Shown here in pieces: positions 23,758-34,800 of a stretch of 64,000 bases of DNA. The DNA is from Alterisphingorhabdus sp051668705. GTDB lineage: Bacteria > Pseudomonadota > Alphaproteobacteria > Sphingomonadales > Sphingomonadaceae. The first letter of the stretch is position 1, and each line of letters begins with the position of its first letter. The translations under genes and the position numbers were made by a program. The stretch spans positions 682,001 to 746,000 of the forward strand of contig NZ_CP196351.1 of the NCBI RefSeq assembly GCF_051668705.1. The letters run 5' to 3'. The notes under the pieces were generated by a model that saw nothing but the letters and a program-made list of their open reading frames with translations, was not told where the DNA came from and made no database searches.

Positions 23758-26700
23758 ATGAAAAATATAATATGGTCGAACATTGGTCTTGCATGGGCCA
23801 ATGGTGACTCACTATCTGATAGTATCCGGCTTCGGCGCTCTCTGGCGTTACCGAAATGCTGCGCTAAGGCGCTCTTAACATCAATGTTATGCGCTTCTGT
23901 TTCGCTGATGTCTTCGGCTGTTTATGCGCAGCAATCCCTTGCGCTGAAAGACAGCTTTCCAATTGGCAGTGGCGGGGATGTTTTGTGTCAGGTGCAAAGC
24001 GAATCTTCCAACCCCATATTGCAGTCACCATTTGAACGTAGCTGGGCGATTGTGTGCCGTGATTCAGCGCGGCCAGTAGGATATATTTTTGCCTTACGCG
24101 AAACGGCGGGCGACATAAATGCGCGCACTAACCAGCGTCGCAGTGAGAATGTGGATTGTTCCAGCGTTACTGCTGCATCTGAAGCGCAATGCATTTGGCG
24201 AGCGGGCAATATTCCGTACATGGTTTCTTATAAGCAACAGGGCAAAGTCACCTATGTCGCAGAAGGTTTTGCGGCTTATAAAGATGCTATTGATCTGGCC
24301 CAACAATCCATCATTGCTGATCGCATAGTGCCAGGCGAAATCAGAATCGTTACGACGTCTGTGGGCGATACAGAGGCTTTTGCCCGTATCCAAGCGCTGA
24401 CCCTGGCGCCCGACAAAGCCTTGGCAGAAGGATATCGCCGCAACAATAGCGGTGATTATGCTGACGCCTCTGCATTTTTTGAAACATTGCAACAAAGACT
24501 GTCTGGTGAAGATAAGGCTGATATTGATCCTAATGAGTTTTTAATCAATCGCGCTTTGCAGCAATCCAATTTGGGGGATTTTGCCGAAGCGGATGCACTG
24601 TTTGAAGAGGCTCAGGCGGCGCTTAGCAAAGACCCTGTGCAATCGCGTCTTAGCCGAAATTATGAAGCGATACACCTTATCAACCAAGGCCAGTATCAAG
24701 CGGCAATAAACAGGCTGTTGCAACCGGTAGAGGCTTTGCAGCAAAGTGCCAATGCCCTTAATCAGGATGCGCAGATTACATTGCCAATTGCTGGCCGTAT
24801 TAATGGGGATGGCAGGCTGGGCACATTGCTCAATCTTGTCGATGATCGCAAGCTATCACCGCAAGAACGGGCCATCATTATCGATGCTCAGGCAAAGCAG
24901 CTTTCAGCCACCGCCAAACGCTTAAATGGTGAATTTGAAGGTGCGCAAACCAGTCTTTTAGAAGCCCTTAATCAGGCGGTTTCGGTGCGTGATGGCCGTG
25001 TGGTTTCCATCATTCGTTTGCGGGCGCAAATTCTGGCTGAACTTGGGCTGGTGTCTGAGCAATTGGGCCGTAAGCAAGAGGCGGAGAATTACTTTCAAGC
25101 AGCGATTGATATTGTCGCTGTGCAATATCCTGAAACCCGTGCACTTAATGCCACGCGGGCGCGCTTGGCCAGCTATTACATACGTAATGGTGAGCCTGAA
25201 AAAGCACGTACTATCTACCGGGAGATTGTGTCCACATCGCTCAGCCGGCGTGACCCTATGACAGGCTTTGCCAATCAGCTGGAGCCGTATTTCTCTCTCT
25301 TGTCGGATGGTAATAGCAATGAAGTGGATGCGGCTGAGTTTTTCCGCGCGACACAGATTCTGGTCCGTGCAGGTGTTGCAGAAACGCAAGCTGTATTGGC
25401 ACGTGAATTAAGCGGCGGTAGTGAGGAATCATCACGGCTTTTCCGACAATCGAACAATATCAATCGTGCTATTGAAAGACTGCGTACCGAATTTGCCGCA
25501 GTCAACGCGATGGAAGATCGCCCAGCCGTTGTTTCGCGCCGTGCAGAGCTTTCGGCGCGCATAACCGAGTTAGAAGCTGACCAACAAGCGACGCTACTTA
25601 AACTATCTGCCTATCCGCAATATACTGTTGTCTCTACCCGTCTTTTGGGGCTGGACGAATTGCAGTCCGCTATGAAGCCAGGTGAAGGCTTTTTGCGTCT
25701 GGCAATAGCTTCGAACAAAGTCTTTGTGTTCTTTACAGATGGTAATGTTCAGCGCGCTTATAAAGCCAATATATCGGCGACAGAGATGGAGAGGCGGGTC
25801 GATGCAATCCGCGATAGTATCTCGTCCTATGATGCCGCGGCGGGCGCTTATATCACAACGCCCTTTGCTGTAGCCGAAGCGCGGTCACTATATCGCGATA
25901 TCTTCGCGCCAGTGGATGGTGAGCTGCGATCTCTTGATCATCTGGTTTTCGAACCTGATGGCGCTTTCCTGAAGTTGCCAATTGATTTGCTGGTCACTGA
26001 CGATGCCTCGCTTGATCGTTTTGCTGAACGGGCTGATGCTATTGATGGCGACCCATTTGATGTCAGTGATGTGCAATGGCTTGCTCGTGATGTGGCGGTC
26101 AGCACGGCAGTGTCTGCGCGCGCTTTTGTCGATGCGCGTAATGCGCCCTCTTCTAAGGCGTCGCGGCAATATCTTGGGCTTGGTCAAAATGCGCCAGTAT
26201 TTGAAAAAAGTGCATTGTCGCAGCTGCCGCGCTTTCGCAGTGAAGAGGCCAACCGCTGCGTATGGCCGCTTGCCGAGTGGAACAAGCCTATTTCCGGAGA
26301 CGAGCTGATTAAGGCGCAAGATATTATTGGCCAGAACCAATCTACCTTGCTGATCGGCGCGCAATTTACGGATAGCGATGTAAAGGCGCGTAATGACCTT
26401 TCCAACTATCGCATTTTGCACTTTGCCACTCATGGTTTGGTCAGTGCGCCGCGTCCCGAATGTCCTGCACGACCTGCTCTTTTAACATCCTTCGGCACAG
26501 ATGATTCTGATGGTTTGTTGACCTTTCGCGAGATCTTTGACCTGCGGCTTGATGCTGATCTGGTGATATTATCGGCCTGCGATACTGCTGGCAGAGCAAC
26601 GATATCCGCAACACGCGAAGCTGGATTGTCAACTGGCGGCGGCGGTTCTCTTGATGGTTTGGTCCGTGCATTTGTTGGTGCCGGTGGACGCTCTGTCATG

Positions 26701-26949
26701 GCCAGCCATTGGCCAGCCCCTGATGATTATCAAGCGACCAACAGACTGATTACCGGTGTCATATCAGAAGGTGGCGGGCGTTCCATCTGGTCTGCAATGG
26801 CCCGTGCGCGAACACCTTTGATGGACGACCCTCTGACATCACATCCTTATTATTGGGCCGGTTTTGCCATTGTTGGTGATGGTGCGCGCTCGGTACGCCC
26901 TGCTGAACTGGCAAAAGCGACTCCCACACAAGCAGCGAGCACGAACTGA
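23758..26949 (+). CDS. Exported TPR-CHAT domain protein (caspase-like)
   Basis: This protein of about 1060 residues begins with a long signal peptide ending SSAVYAQ. A region of TPR-like helices follows (for example NRALQQSNLGDFAEADALFEEA and GRKQEAENYFQAAIDIV). The C-terminal CHAT domain covers about the last 350 residues. It has the putative catalytic His in ILHFATHGLVSA and Cys in LVILSACDTAG, followed by FVGAGGRSVMASHWPAPDD. CHAT domains are caspase-family peptidases or pseudo-peptidases. ATG 23758 with GAGGGG upstream is preferred to a GTG at 23701. It is the first gene of an island with a CHASE2 cyclase (start three bases after its stop) and a two-partner secretion pair. A periplasmic protease or maturation role for the TPS exoprotein is inferred. 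Confidence 0.88.
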   Translation: MKNIIWSNIGLAWANGDSLSDSIRLRRSLALPKCCAKALLTSMLCASVSLMSSAVYAQQSLALKDSFPIGSGGDVLCQVQSESSNPILQSPFERSWAIVCRDSARPVGYIFALRETAGDINARTNQRRSENVDCSSVTAASEAQCIWRAGNIPYMVSYKQQGKVTYVAEGFAAYKDAIDLAQQSIIADRIVPGEIRIVTTSVGDTEAFARIQALTLAPDKALAEGYRRNNSGDYADASAFFETLQQRLSGEDKADIDPNEFLINRALQQSNLGDFAEADALFEEAQAALSKDPVQSRLSRNYEAIHLINQGQYQAAINRLLQPVEALQQSANALNQDAQITLPIAGRINGDGRLGTLLNLVDDRKLSPQERAIIIDAQAKQLSATAKRLNGEFEGAQTSLLEALNQAVSVRDGRVVSIIRLRAQILAELGLVSEQLGRKQEAENYFQAAIDIVAVQYPETRALNATRARLASYYIRNGEPEKARTIYREIVSTSLSRRDPMTGFANQLEPYFSLLSDGNSNEVDAAEFFRATQILVRAGVAETQAVLARELSGGSEESSRLFRQSNNINRAIERLRTEFAAVNAMEDRPAVVSRRAELSARITELEADQQATLLKLSAYPQYTVVSTRLLGLDELQSAMKPGEGFLRLAIASNKVFVFFTDGNVQRAYKANISATEMERRVDAIRDSISSYDAAAGAYITTPFAVAEARSLYRDIFAPVDGELRSLDHLVFEPDGAFLKLPIDLLVTDDASLDRFAERADAIDGDPFDVSDVQWLARDVAVSTAVSARAFVDARNAPSSKASRQYLGLGQNAPVFEKSALSQLPRFRSEEANRCVWPLAEWNKPISGDELIKAQDIIGQNQSTLLIGAQFTDSDVKARNDLSNYRILHFATHGLVSAPRPECPARPALLTSFGTDDSDGLLTFREIFDLRLDADLVILSACDTAGRATISATREAGLSTGGGGSLDGLVRAFVGAGGRSVMASHWPAPDDYQATNRLITGVISEGGGRSIWSAMARARTPLMDDPLTSHPYYWAGFAIVGDGARSVRPAELAKATPTQAASTN

Positions 26950-26952
26950 TAT

Positions 26953-29043
26953 ATGTCTGATAAACCTGCCTCTGCCAGTAAAGAAAAACTGCATTTGCAG
27001 GAGCGCGGCCGTATGCTCCAACAGCTGTTTAAGCAGTTGGGGCCAATACGGATGATCGCGACCACGATGTTCATCATATTGGCTTTGATCTTGGCACGGT
27101 TTAGTTGGGACTTGCCTTTGGTGCGTGATGCGGAGAGCGCTTTATATGACATAAGGGCAGCCATTTTTGCGCCCTTGGCCGAGCAGGATGACCGCATTGT
27201 GATGGTTGTCTATACTGATGAGACAATCCGCCAGACTGGCCAGCGATCACCAGTGGACCGCACTGTTTTGGCTGAAGCACTGACCAATATGGACGCGATG
27301 GGTGCCAAATCTATTGGTATCGATATTCTGTTTGACCAACCACAGGATGATGATCCGCTATTGCTGAATGTGCTCAACAATATGCAGACGCCCACGCACA
27401 TTGCCTATGCCAGTGTCGAGACCAATTCTGAGGCAATCTATTTTGAGCAGCAGCAATTTCTGGAAGAGTATCTGATAGAGGCAACGCAAGGCAATTCAGC
27501 AGCCACCAGCATAAGACTGCAAACAGATGGTGATGGCGTTATTCGTCGCTGGCCGGATCAACCCGAAGGGCTGCCTCCGTTTTTTTCAATCGCTTTGGCT
27601 GGTATAGACAATCCACAATCGCAAGCCTTTGCCGATTATCAAGGGCCTGTTGTTTTTCGCACGCCCAAACGTGTTGAGCAGGACGGGGACGAACAGGCCA
27701 GCAATGATGCAGTTCCTGTATTTGGCAAATTTCCCATTGAGCTTCTGGCTGATCCGGAAATTGCTGGCGCTTTTGCAGAGCAAATCACTGGCAGACATGT
27801 GTTAATTGGCGGCGATTTTGTCGATTTTGACCAGTTTGAAACGCCATTTACGCGCACTGGCGATGCCGTAACTGGGCAAACAACGATGATCGGGCTTGAA
27901 GTCCACGCCCATATGTTGGCGCAATTGTTGGACGGTATTAAGCCGGTCTCACTTACAGATGTCGTCAAGTGGCTGGCGGCCATTCTTGTGGTTCTTGCAG
28001 GCATTTTGACGGCGTTAAGCGCTGCCCGTGCGTGGATTATTGCGCTGCTGCTCATCGGGCAATTGGCCTTTTTTCTGGCTATGCCTTTCTGGTTGGAGGC
28101 GAACAATGTTCATACCCTTGACCTGTCGTCATTTGGCTGGGGGTTGGGCTGGTTGCTAAGCTATACCAGTGTGAGCGCAGCTGCGCGGGTTATTGGCTCT
28201 AAGCAGCGCGCTTTTGCACAGGGCGCATTGGGCAAATATTTGCCGAAATCTGTTGCGTCAGAGATTTTGAAGGATCCTGAAAAGCTGGCCCTGCATGGAG
28301 AGAAGCGCGAGATATTCTGCGTCTTTACCGATTTGGAAGGCTTCACCAAATTGAGCCATGCTATTGAGCCGGAAATGGTGGCGCAGCTGTTGAATGACTA
28401 TCTGGACCGCTTGGCGGCTGTTGTGCTGGAATATGGCGGGACGTTGGATAAATTTGTCGGCGACGCCGTAGTAGCCTTTTGGGGCGCACCGATCAGCTTT
28501 CCGGACGATGGCGAACGTGCAGCCCGAGCAGCTCAAGCGATGTATGAGGCGGGTGAGGCATTTCGCCGTGAAGCACCGGAAGGTGTACCGCCCATTGGTA
28601 AAACCCGGGTTGGCATGCACTTCGGTGAAGCCATTGTTGGCAATTTTGGCGGTGATGGTCGTATTCAATATACCGCTTTTGGCGATAGCATGAACACTGC
28701 TGCGCGCTTGGAATCAGCCAACAAGGCGCTGGAAACATCGGTTTTGGTCAGCCGTGAAGCTGCTGAAAAAACTGGTTTAGACTGGTTCCGGCCTATGGGC
28801 CGTATCACTTTGAGCGGGCGGGCCAGACCAGTAGAGATATTTGAACCTGTACCCGATTGGGCGACAGAGGACCGCACTGCGTTTGGCGATTTGGTCGCTG
28901 CGCATGATGCGGGTGATAGCGCGGCTATGACGCGGCTCACAGACATGATTGCGAAATGGGGCGATGATAGCGCCCTGACCAACTTGGTAAACCGGCTGAA
29001 ACAGACCGGAAAAGGAGAAAGTTATGTTTTGGGATCAAAATAG
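26953..29043 (+). CDS. CHASE2-domain class III adenylate/guanylate cyclase
   Basis: The protein has an N-terminal membrane helix (ATTMFIILALILARFSW) and a periplasmic CHASE2 sensor domain of about 300 residues (DRIVMVVYTDETIRQTGQRSP, GAKSIGIDILFDQ). Three membrane helices follow (LAAILVVLAGILTALSAA, IIALLLIGQLAFFLAM and a third), then a cytoplasmic class III cyclase domain. There FCVFTDLEGFTKLS and KFVGDAVVAFWGAP supply the metal-binding Asp residues, and YTAFGDSMNTAARLE matches the transition-state region. It would turn an envelope signal into cAMP or cGMP. It starts three bases after the CHAT gene stop and overlaps the next gene by 20 bp. Nucleotide specificity is not decided. Confidence 0.93.
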   Translation: MSDKPASASKEKLHLQERGRMLQQLFKQLGPIRMIATTMFIILALILARFSWDLPLVRDAESALYDIRAAIFAPLAEQDDRIVMVVYTDETIRQTGQRSPVDRTVLAEALTNMDAMGAKSIGIDILFDQPQDDDPLLLNVLNNMQTPTHIAYASVETNSEAIYFEQQQFLEEYLIEATQGNSAATSIRLQTDGDGVIRRWPDQPEGLPPFFSIALAGIDNPQSQAFADYQGPVVFRTPKRVEQDGDEQASNDAVPVFGKFPIELLADPEIAGAFAEQITGRHVLIGGDFVDFDQFETPFTRTGDAVTGQTTMIGLEVHAHMLAQLLDGIKPVSLTDVVKWLAAILVVLAGILTALSAARAWIIALLLIGQLAFFLAMPFWLEANNVHTLDLSSFGWGLGWLLSYTSVSAAARVIGSKQRAFAQGALGKYLPKSVASEILKDPEKLALHGEKREIFCVFTDLEGFTKLSHAIEPEMVAQLLNDYLDRLAAVVLEYGGTLDKFVGDAVVAFWGAPISFPDDGERAARAAQAMYEAGEAFRREAPEGVPPIGKTRVGMHFGEAIVGNFGGDGRIQYTAFGDSMNTAARLESANKALETSVLVSREAAEKTGLDWFRPMGRITLSGRARPVEIFEPVPDWATEDRTAFGDLVAAHDAGDSAAMTRLTDMIAKWGDDSALTNLVNRLKQTGKGESYVLGSK

Positions 29044-29833
29044 GAAGATGGCGAAAGCGCTGTGCGCCAGTGTCGCTATGATCGGCGCCATTGCCGTTGC
29101 GTCGCCAGCACTTGCGCAGTCATTGGTTGTGCGGTCAACCGGGCCGTCAGCCTCGCAATATCCTGCGGGCAAAAAAATTGCAGCAAGCGGGACGATCACG
29201 CTGAAAAGAGGTGACCGCGTCACTGTTCTGGATAAGGGCCGCACACGTGTGTTGACTGGCCCGGGGACATTTTCGCTCGACCGCCAAACCACTGCATCGC
29301 AGACCAGTACACGTGTTGCCAGCTTTGTGGCAACGGGGCCACGTCGGCGCTCCCGCACAGGGGCAGTTCGTGGCGGCAATAGCGAATTGCGTGCAGCTCC
29401 GCAAAACCCGACCCTCGCAACGCGCAGTCCTAATTTGTGGTTTGTTGATGTTTCGCGCGGCGGAACACACTGTATTGTTAAGCCGGAGCAGGTTTTGCTC
29501 TGGCGTCCAGATGTCCGTAGTGACCAGACCATGACTTTGTCGGCTGCAGTTGGCGGAATGGCAGACATCAAATGGCGGCGCGGAAGCCAGGTGCGCCGCT
29601 GGCCCACCGATAATATCTCAATGCAAAATGGTGGAGCATATTCACTTCAGGCAGGTGGTGAGGCCAAGCCTGTGAATGTGACTGTCAAATTGCTGCCCAA
29701 TATGCCCGAAGGACTTGATGCCACTGCAGAGGCTCTATTGGCCAATGGCTGCGAGCAACAGCTCGACCTGTTGGTTGATATTCTGGCCAGTGATGAGTCT
29801 GTTGATGGGGAAGCAACGCCAGCCGCCAATTAA
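29024..29833 (+). CDS. Exported FecR-like beta-rich protein
   Basis: This 269-residue protein has a signal peptide ending SPALAQ. A beta-rich region, ITLKRGDRVTVLDKGRTRVL then TGPGTFSLDR, resembles the FecR-type domain found in periplasmic sensors. An Arg/Ser-rich linker follows, then a second region (WFVDVSRGGTHCIV, QVLLWRPDV) with two cysteines in the whole mature protein, which could form a disulphide with the late Cys in LLANGCEQQ. ATG 29024 has AGGAG seven bases upstream within the end of the cyclase gene. The overlap points to coupled translation. A periplasmic partner for the CHASE2 sensor or the secretion pair is inferred; the family match is moderate. Confidence 0.7.
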   Translation: MFWDQNRKMAKALCASVAMIGAIAVASPALAQSLVVRSTGPSASQYPAGKKIAASGTITLKRGDRVTVLDKGRTRVLTGPGTFSLDRQTTASQTSTRVASFVATGPRRRSRTGAVRGGNSELRAAPQNPTLATRSPNLWFVDVSRGGTHCIVKPEQVLLWRPDVRSDQTMTLSAAVGGMADIKWRRGSQVRRWPTDNISMQNGGAYSLQAGGEAKPVNVTVKLLPNMPEGLDATAEALLANGCEQQLDLLVDILASDESVDGEATPAAN

Positions 29834-29861
29834 GGGCTATTGGCGGGGTATATAATAGGGG

Positions 29862-31748
29862 ATGGTGATGGGACAGAAGAGATGGAAGGCGCCTATAGTA
29901 AGGGTCTTTTGGGCAAAGGCCTTTTCGCGCATATCATCGCCTATGCTACCAAGCATATTGGGGCGTATATCGCGAAATGCTTTGCTGGCAATGCTGCCGC
30001 TAGCCTACGCAATACCGTCATATGCCCAGACATCCCCCAGCATTCCAACGCGTGAGGAAATACAGCGCGGTGTGGTGCAGCCCAATGCGCGTCCGGCTTC
30101 CGAAGCGTTGAATGTCGAAAGCGGTTTTGAACGTGCGCCATGTCCTCTGGCTGAGCCGCAATTTGCAGCAACGCGTTTTACTTTGAAGAATGTCGATTTC
30201 CAGGGGGCCGATGGTATTGATCGCGCTTTGTTGGCTGATAGCTTTGCGCAATATGTCGGCAAGGAACAATCGGTCGCCATTATCTGTGATATTCGCGACC
30301 GTGCGGCAAGCAGCTTGCGCGCCAAGGGTTATTTGGCTGCGGTACAGGTGCCGCCGCAATCCATCAAAGATGGTGTGGTGCAGTTGGACTTGTTGGTGGC
30401 ACGCGTATCTTCGGTGCAAATTCGCGGCGATGCAGGTGCGTCTGAAAAGCTGTTAGCCCGTTATATTGATAAGATTGCCAGCGCGCCATATTTTAACGCG
30501 CAAGAGGCTGAACGTTATCTTCTGCTGATGCAGGATATTCCCGGGCTTGATGTGCGCCTAGCGCTGCGTCCAGCCAATGGCGCGCAAGGCGATGTTATCG
30601 GTGAATTCTCCGTCATCCGTACGCCGGTTTATGCTGACTTGGCCGTACAGAATTTGGGTTCGCGCTCTGTAGGGCGGTTTGGCGGCTTGGCCAGTGTCAG
30701 GTTAAATGGCCTGACAGGCCTTGGCGATGAGACGATCATTAGCGGTTTTACGACATTGGATTTTGACGAACAGCAAGTTTTGCAACTGGGTCATAATTTC
30801 AAAGCCGGCTCCGAAGGTTTAACGATCGGCGCGGATTTCACCTATAGTTTTTCCCAGCCAAGCATCGGCCTTAACGGTGCCTTGGAGTCTGAAACTCTGG
30901 TTGCAGATGTGAATGTGACCTATCCTTTTGTCCGCTCTCAGGCGAGTAATGTTTTCGGGACATTCGGGCTGGAATATATCAATCAAGATGTCCGTTTTGG
31001 TGATGCTCCCCTGACCGAAGATATATTGAGCGTGCTTTATGGGCGCGTTGCTTTCTCTGCTATTCATAAACCCAGCATCTCTGGCCGTGACGGCTATACT
31101 ATCAGTGAACCCAAATGGTCTTTTTCTGGTGATGTGGAGTTTCGGCAAGGGCTTGGCATATTTGGCGCGAGCGATGGCTGTGGCCCAGCTCTGGTGCGTT
31201 GCCTTGCGCCTAATGCCATTTTGCCTAGCCGGATAGAGGGTGATCCGACAGCCTTTGTGGTGCGGGCCAATGGCCAATATGAATATCGTCCCGTGCCGGA
31301 GCTGACATTAGCTTTCTCGCCGCGGCTGCAATATTCGCCTGATGTTTTGTTTGCTTATGAAGAGATTTCCGGTGGCAATTTCACCGTAGGTCGCGGTTTT
31401 GATCCCGGCACAATAATCGGAGATAGCGGCATCAGCGCGCGGACAGAATTGCGCTATGGGTCTTTCATTCCATCAGGACCAGGCAAATCAGCATTCCAAC
31501 CATTTGCGTTTTTTGACGCTGCTTTGGTGTGGAATGAAGACACGGCTTTTAACGGGCTGGATCCGCAGGAATTATATTCCATCGGTGCGGGATTGCGCGC
31601 CAATATACGCAATAGTGCAACGCTTGATGCAGCAATTGCTGTGCCGCTCAACAGGGCGGGTTTTCAAACAGAAACGGGCGATGTGCGGTTCCTGCTTACG
31701 CTGACAATGCAATTGTCACCATGGAATTGGCGCGGCCGGGCGCCATGA
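29862..31748 (+). CDS. TpsB outer-membrane transporter (ShlB/FhaC family)
   Basis: This is the outer-membrane translocator of a two-partner secretion system. A long signal peptide ends IPSYAQ. The POTRA region (about residues 80-250) includes FTLKNVDFQGADGIDRALLADSF and LRAKGYLAAVQVPPQSIKDGVVQLDLLV, the typical POTRA pattern. The remaining about 370 residues form a beta-barrel. The barrel contains VGRGFDPGTIIGDSG, equivalent to the conserved VRGF/Y loop motif of the family (here VGRGF), and a late FQPFAFFDAALVW strand. It lies 80 bp upstream of the giant TpsA gene it should export. ATG 29862 is followed by a second in-frame ATG at 29868; either may be used. Confidence 0.9.
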   Translation: MVMGQKRWKAPIVRVFWAKAFSRISSPMLPSILGRISRNALLAMLPLAYAIPSYAQTSPSIPTREEIQRGVVQPNARPASEALNVESGFERAPCPLAEPQFAATRFTLKNVDFQGADGIDRALLADSFAQYVGKEQSVAIICDIRDRAASSLRAKGYLAAVQVPPQSIKDGVVQLDLLVARVSSVQIRGDAGASEKLLARYIDKIASAPYFNAQEAERYLLLMQDIPGLDVRLALRPANGAQGDVIGEFSVIRTPVYADLAVQNLGSRSVGRFGGLASVRLNGLTGLGDETIISGFTTLDFDEQQVLQLGHNFKAGSEGLTIGADFTYSFSQPSIGLNGALESETLVADVNVTYPFVRSQASNVFGTFGLEYINQDVRFGDAPLTEDILSVLYGRVAFSAIHKPSISGRDGYTISEPKWSFSGDVEFRQGLGIFGASDGCGPALVRCLAPNAILPSRIEGDPTAFVVRANGQYEYRPVPELTLAFSPRLQYSPDVLFAYEEISGGNFTVGRGFDPGTIIGDSGISARTELRYGSFIPSGPGKSAFQPFAFFDAALVWNEDTAFNGLDPQELYSIGAGLRANIRNSATLDAAIAVPLNRAGFQTETGDVRFLLTLTMQLSPWNWRGRAP

Positions 31749-31828
31749 GCGCAATGACACGAAAATAACTTAAATTACGCTGTGTTGGAAACACATGAAA
31801 TTCAGAATTTTCGGGTGAGGACGAGAAG

Positions 31829-34800
31829 ATGACAAAGACAAAGACCCAATCATATATTCCCCAGAGCATTCACGCTTACCGCTGCAAAAAACGGCGCAGC
31901 CTGAAGGCTTCTGCTTCTATACTTGCGGCCATTGCTGTTTTAGGCCTGTCTTCGCCTGCATTTGCGCAAAATGGTGTCCCGAGCATGGCCGGAAGCGGCA
32001 TTGGCCCAGTCGCACCAATATTGCGCGGCACGCCTGATATAATTAGCATATCTGGCCGGATTGATCCGGCTACAGTCACTATGCCGATTGCCACTCCAGT
32101 CGTGCGCGGTGATGGCAATACGACCAGTATCACTGCGCGTGTTAACCCCGATATAATTAGCCGGCTACCCAATAACCGTCCAAATCCGATCACTAACCCG
32201 TCCCCCTTGGTGATCGGGAACGAGCCAGCAACTCCTGTGCTGCGCGTCGAAAACCAGCCACAGCAACAGCGACCCAATCTGCGAATCCGTCCGACACCTA
32301 TTAACGCCCGCCCTGTATTGGTTGGCACTCCAGACACAATATCTATTCGCGGTGAAGTTGATTTCCCAAATCTAAATGGCGCGAATGAAGATATCGCAAT
32401 TAGCGGCCGAACACGTTTGCTTGCTGAAAATCAGCCACAAATGACTGGCCCGCGTTTTTCTAATGGCAGTGCATTTCAGGCTGCGCCAAATTTTGTATCT
32501 GGTGGGGGATCGTTTGATCCCGGTGTCGTTTCCATAATCGACCCCAATGTTGTGGTCGCTGTCGTGAACATCGCGGTGCTGGATCAGGTAACGGTGACCG
32601 ATGCCGAAACAATCATCAACTGGACACCCTTTGATACAACACCATTCTCAACCACTACAGATTCGATAAATCTTTTACCGCAGAATACGACGATACAATT
32701 TGCAGGGCCCTCAAGCGGATATACTGTCTTAAACAGAATCTTGCCGACCGTTGATGCCAATGGGGATATTCGCAGCGTTAATTTTGGCGGAACGGTGAAC
32801 AGTTTTCTGGGCACGTCAACAGATGGCGATGGCGTATTTAACGGCCCTGTTGGCGGCAATATCTTTTTCTATAGTCCGGGCGGAATTATCGCTGGCAATG
32901 GTGCTACATTTAATGTCGGTTCGCTGGTTTTGACAACAAATGATATTGATACAGATGGCGGTATTTTCGGTGATGGGGGAGAGATCCGTTTTCGCGGTGC
33001 TGCTGATAGTCTGGCTGCTGTCGAAATTCAGGCTGGCGCACAAATCAATACACCGCGCAGCGGCAGTTATGTTGCATTAGTAGCGCCAAGAGTGGTGCAA
33101 GAAGGTTTTGTGACCGCCAATGGTTCAGTGGCATATGTTGCTGCTGAACAGGCTGATATCACCATCAATAACGGCCTGTTTGATATCAATGTGACCACCG
33201 GCACCACCGATGCAAATGGTATTGTCCATAATGGCGTAACAACCGGGCCGGCACGGCGACCGGTTAGGACTCCTGGCGGCACTTTGCTCGATGCCGATAA
33301 TCAGGCGATATATGCAGTTGCCGTGCCCAAAAATGATGCGATTACCATGCTGGTCTCTGGCTCGCTGGGATATAGTCCGGCAATGGGCGCGGCTGAGGTT
33401 GATGGCGAGATTATCCTCAGCACCAGCAATATTGTGTCTGGTACAGATGTTCCGCGAAGCGATAGCGCAGTACAGGGCGGCAATATTGCTTTTGGCAGCC
33501 CGATTTTCACTAATGATATTTCAGCGACTGCAACGGGTAGCATTGATTTGTTTGTTGGCGTCAATTCACCGTTTACAGGTTTTGGCGATGTGGTTTTGCA
33601 GGCTGATCAGGCCGTCAATGTCACCGTAGAGGCTAATGGCAATCTTGACATAGCCGGTAATTTTACCGCCAGTGCAAGTGTAACCGGCATTATTAATGCA
33701 GCCGGTGCAGCGGTGGGTGAAGATGTTACGGCTGGCAATGTCAATTTCACGCTTTTTGATGGTGCTATCGCCCGCATAGGTGGCAATCTTACATTGAGCA
33801 CCAATGCCATTGGCGGGTTAACATCGCAGGGTGTGGGCAGCGCAACCGCCGGAGATATAAACTTTTCTGTCACCGGTGCATCCACTGTACTGGAAGCGCA
33901 GAATATTAGTTTGACAGCGAACGCTTCCGCTGCGCGGTCACCTTCAGGCCAACCGGATATCGCTCCAAATGCAGGCAGTGCATCGATTGCGGGTGATGTT
34001 GCGATCTCCATTACAGATGCAACACTAAATACCGGCACGATTATCATAGGCGCATCTGCCGCGTCGTCTGAGGGAGAGGATAATGCCGCACAAAATGCGA
34101 GTGCTGGCACTGTCGATATACGGTTCAATGGCGGTAATTATACAATCAATAGTCTGTTCATTGATGCCGATGCGGAATCGGATGATGGCGGTAATGCGCA
34201 AAGTGGACAGCTCAGTTTCCTAGCGGACAGCGCAACTATCCAGATTGCGGAAGATTTCGCTGTAGATGTCAGGACAGAGGGCACTACGGTGTCCGCTGCC
34301 GGAGCAGCTATCGATTTTGTCGTGCAAAATGGTAGTATGTTAACAATTGGTGATGATCTGAGTCTGGACAGTTCAGCTCGCTTGAACCTTGGCTCAGATA
34401 CACGGATTGTGGGCGGTAATCTCAATCTGCTGGTTGATAATGCGTCGCTTACCGCGAATAACATATTTCTGGATACGTCTGGTAATGCTCAGCGTTTTGG
34501 CCGGGCCACCAATAGTGATGGTATAGGAGGTGACATTAACGTCACTTCGTCCAATGGCGGTGCGTTAACGGGTACGGCTTTTAGCTCCTTCAACGCTGGC
34601 GCTCTGGGTGGGTCATCAAATGACGGTAGAGATGGGCTTGGTGGGGATATTGTTATCACAGCCGATGGCGGCGCAATTACGTTCAACTCAACTGTGGCGA
34701 TTGAATCCGATGGCCAAGGCGGCACGCGCGGTGATTCTGCTGGACGACTGGGTGTCGGCATAGGTGGCGATGTTGTTTTTAATCTCACCAATGATGGCGC

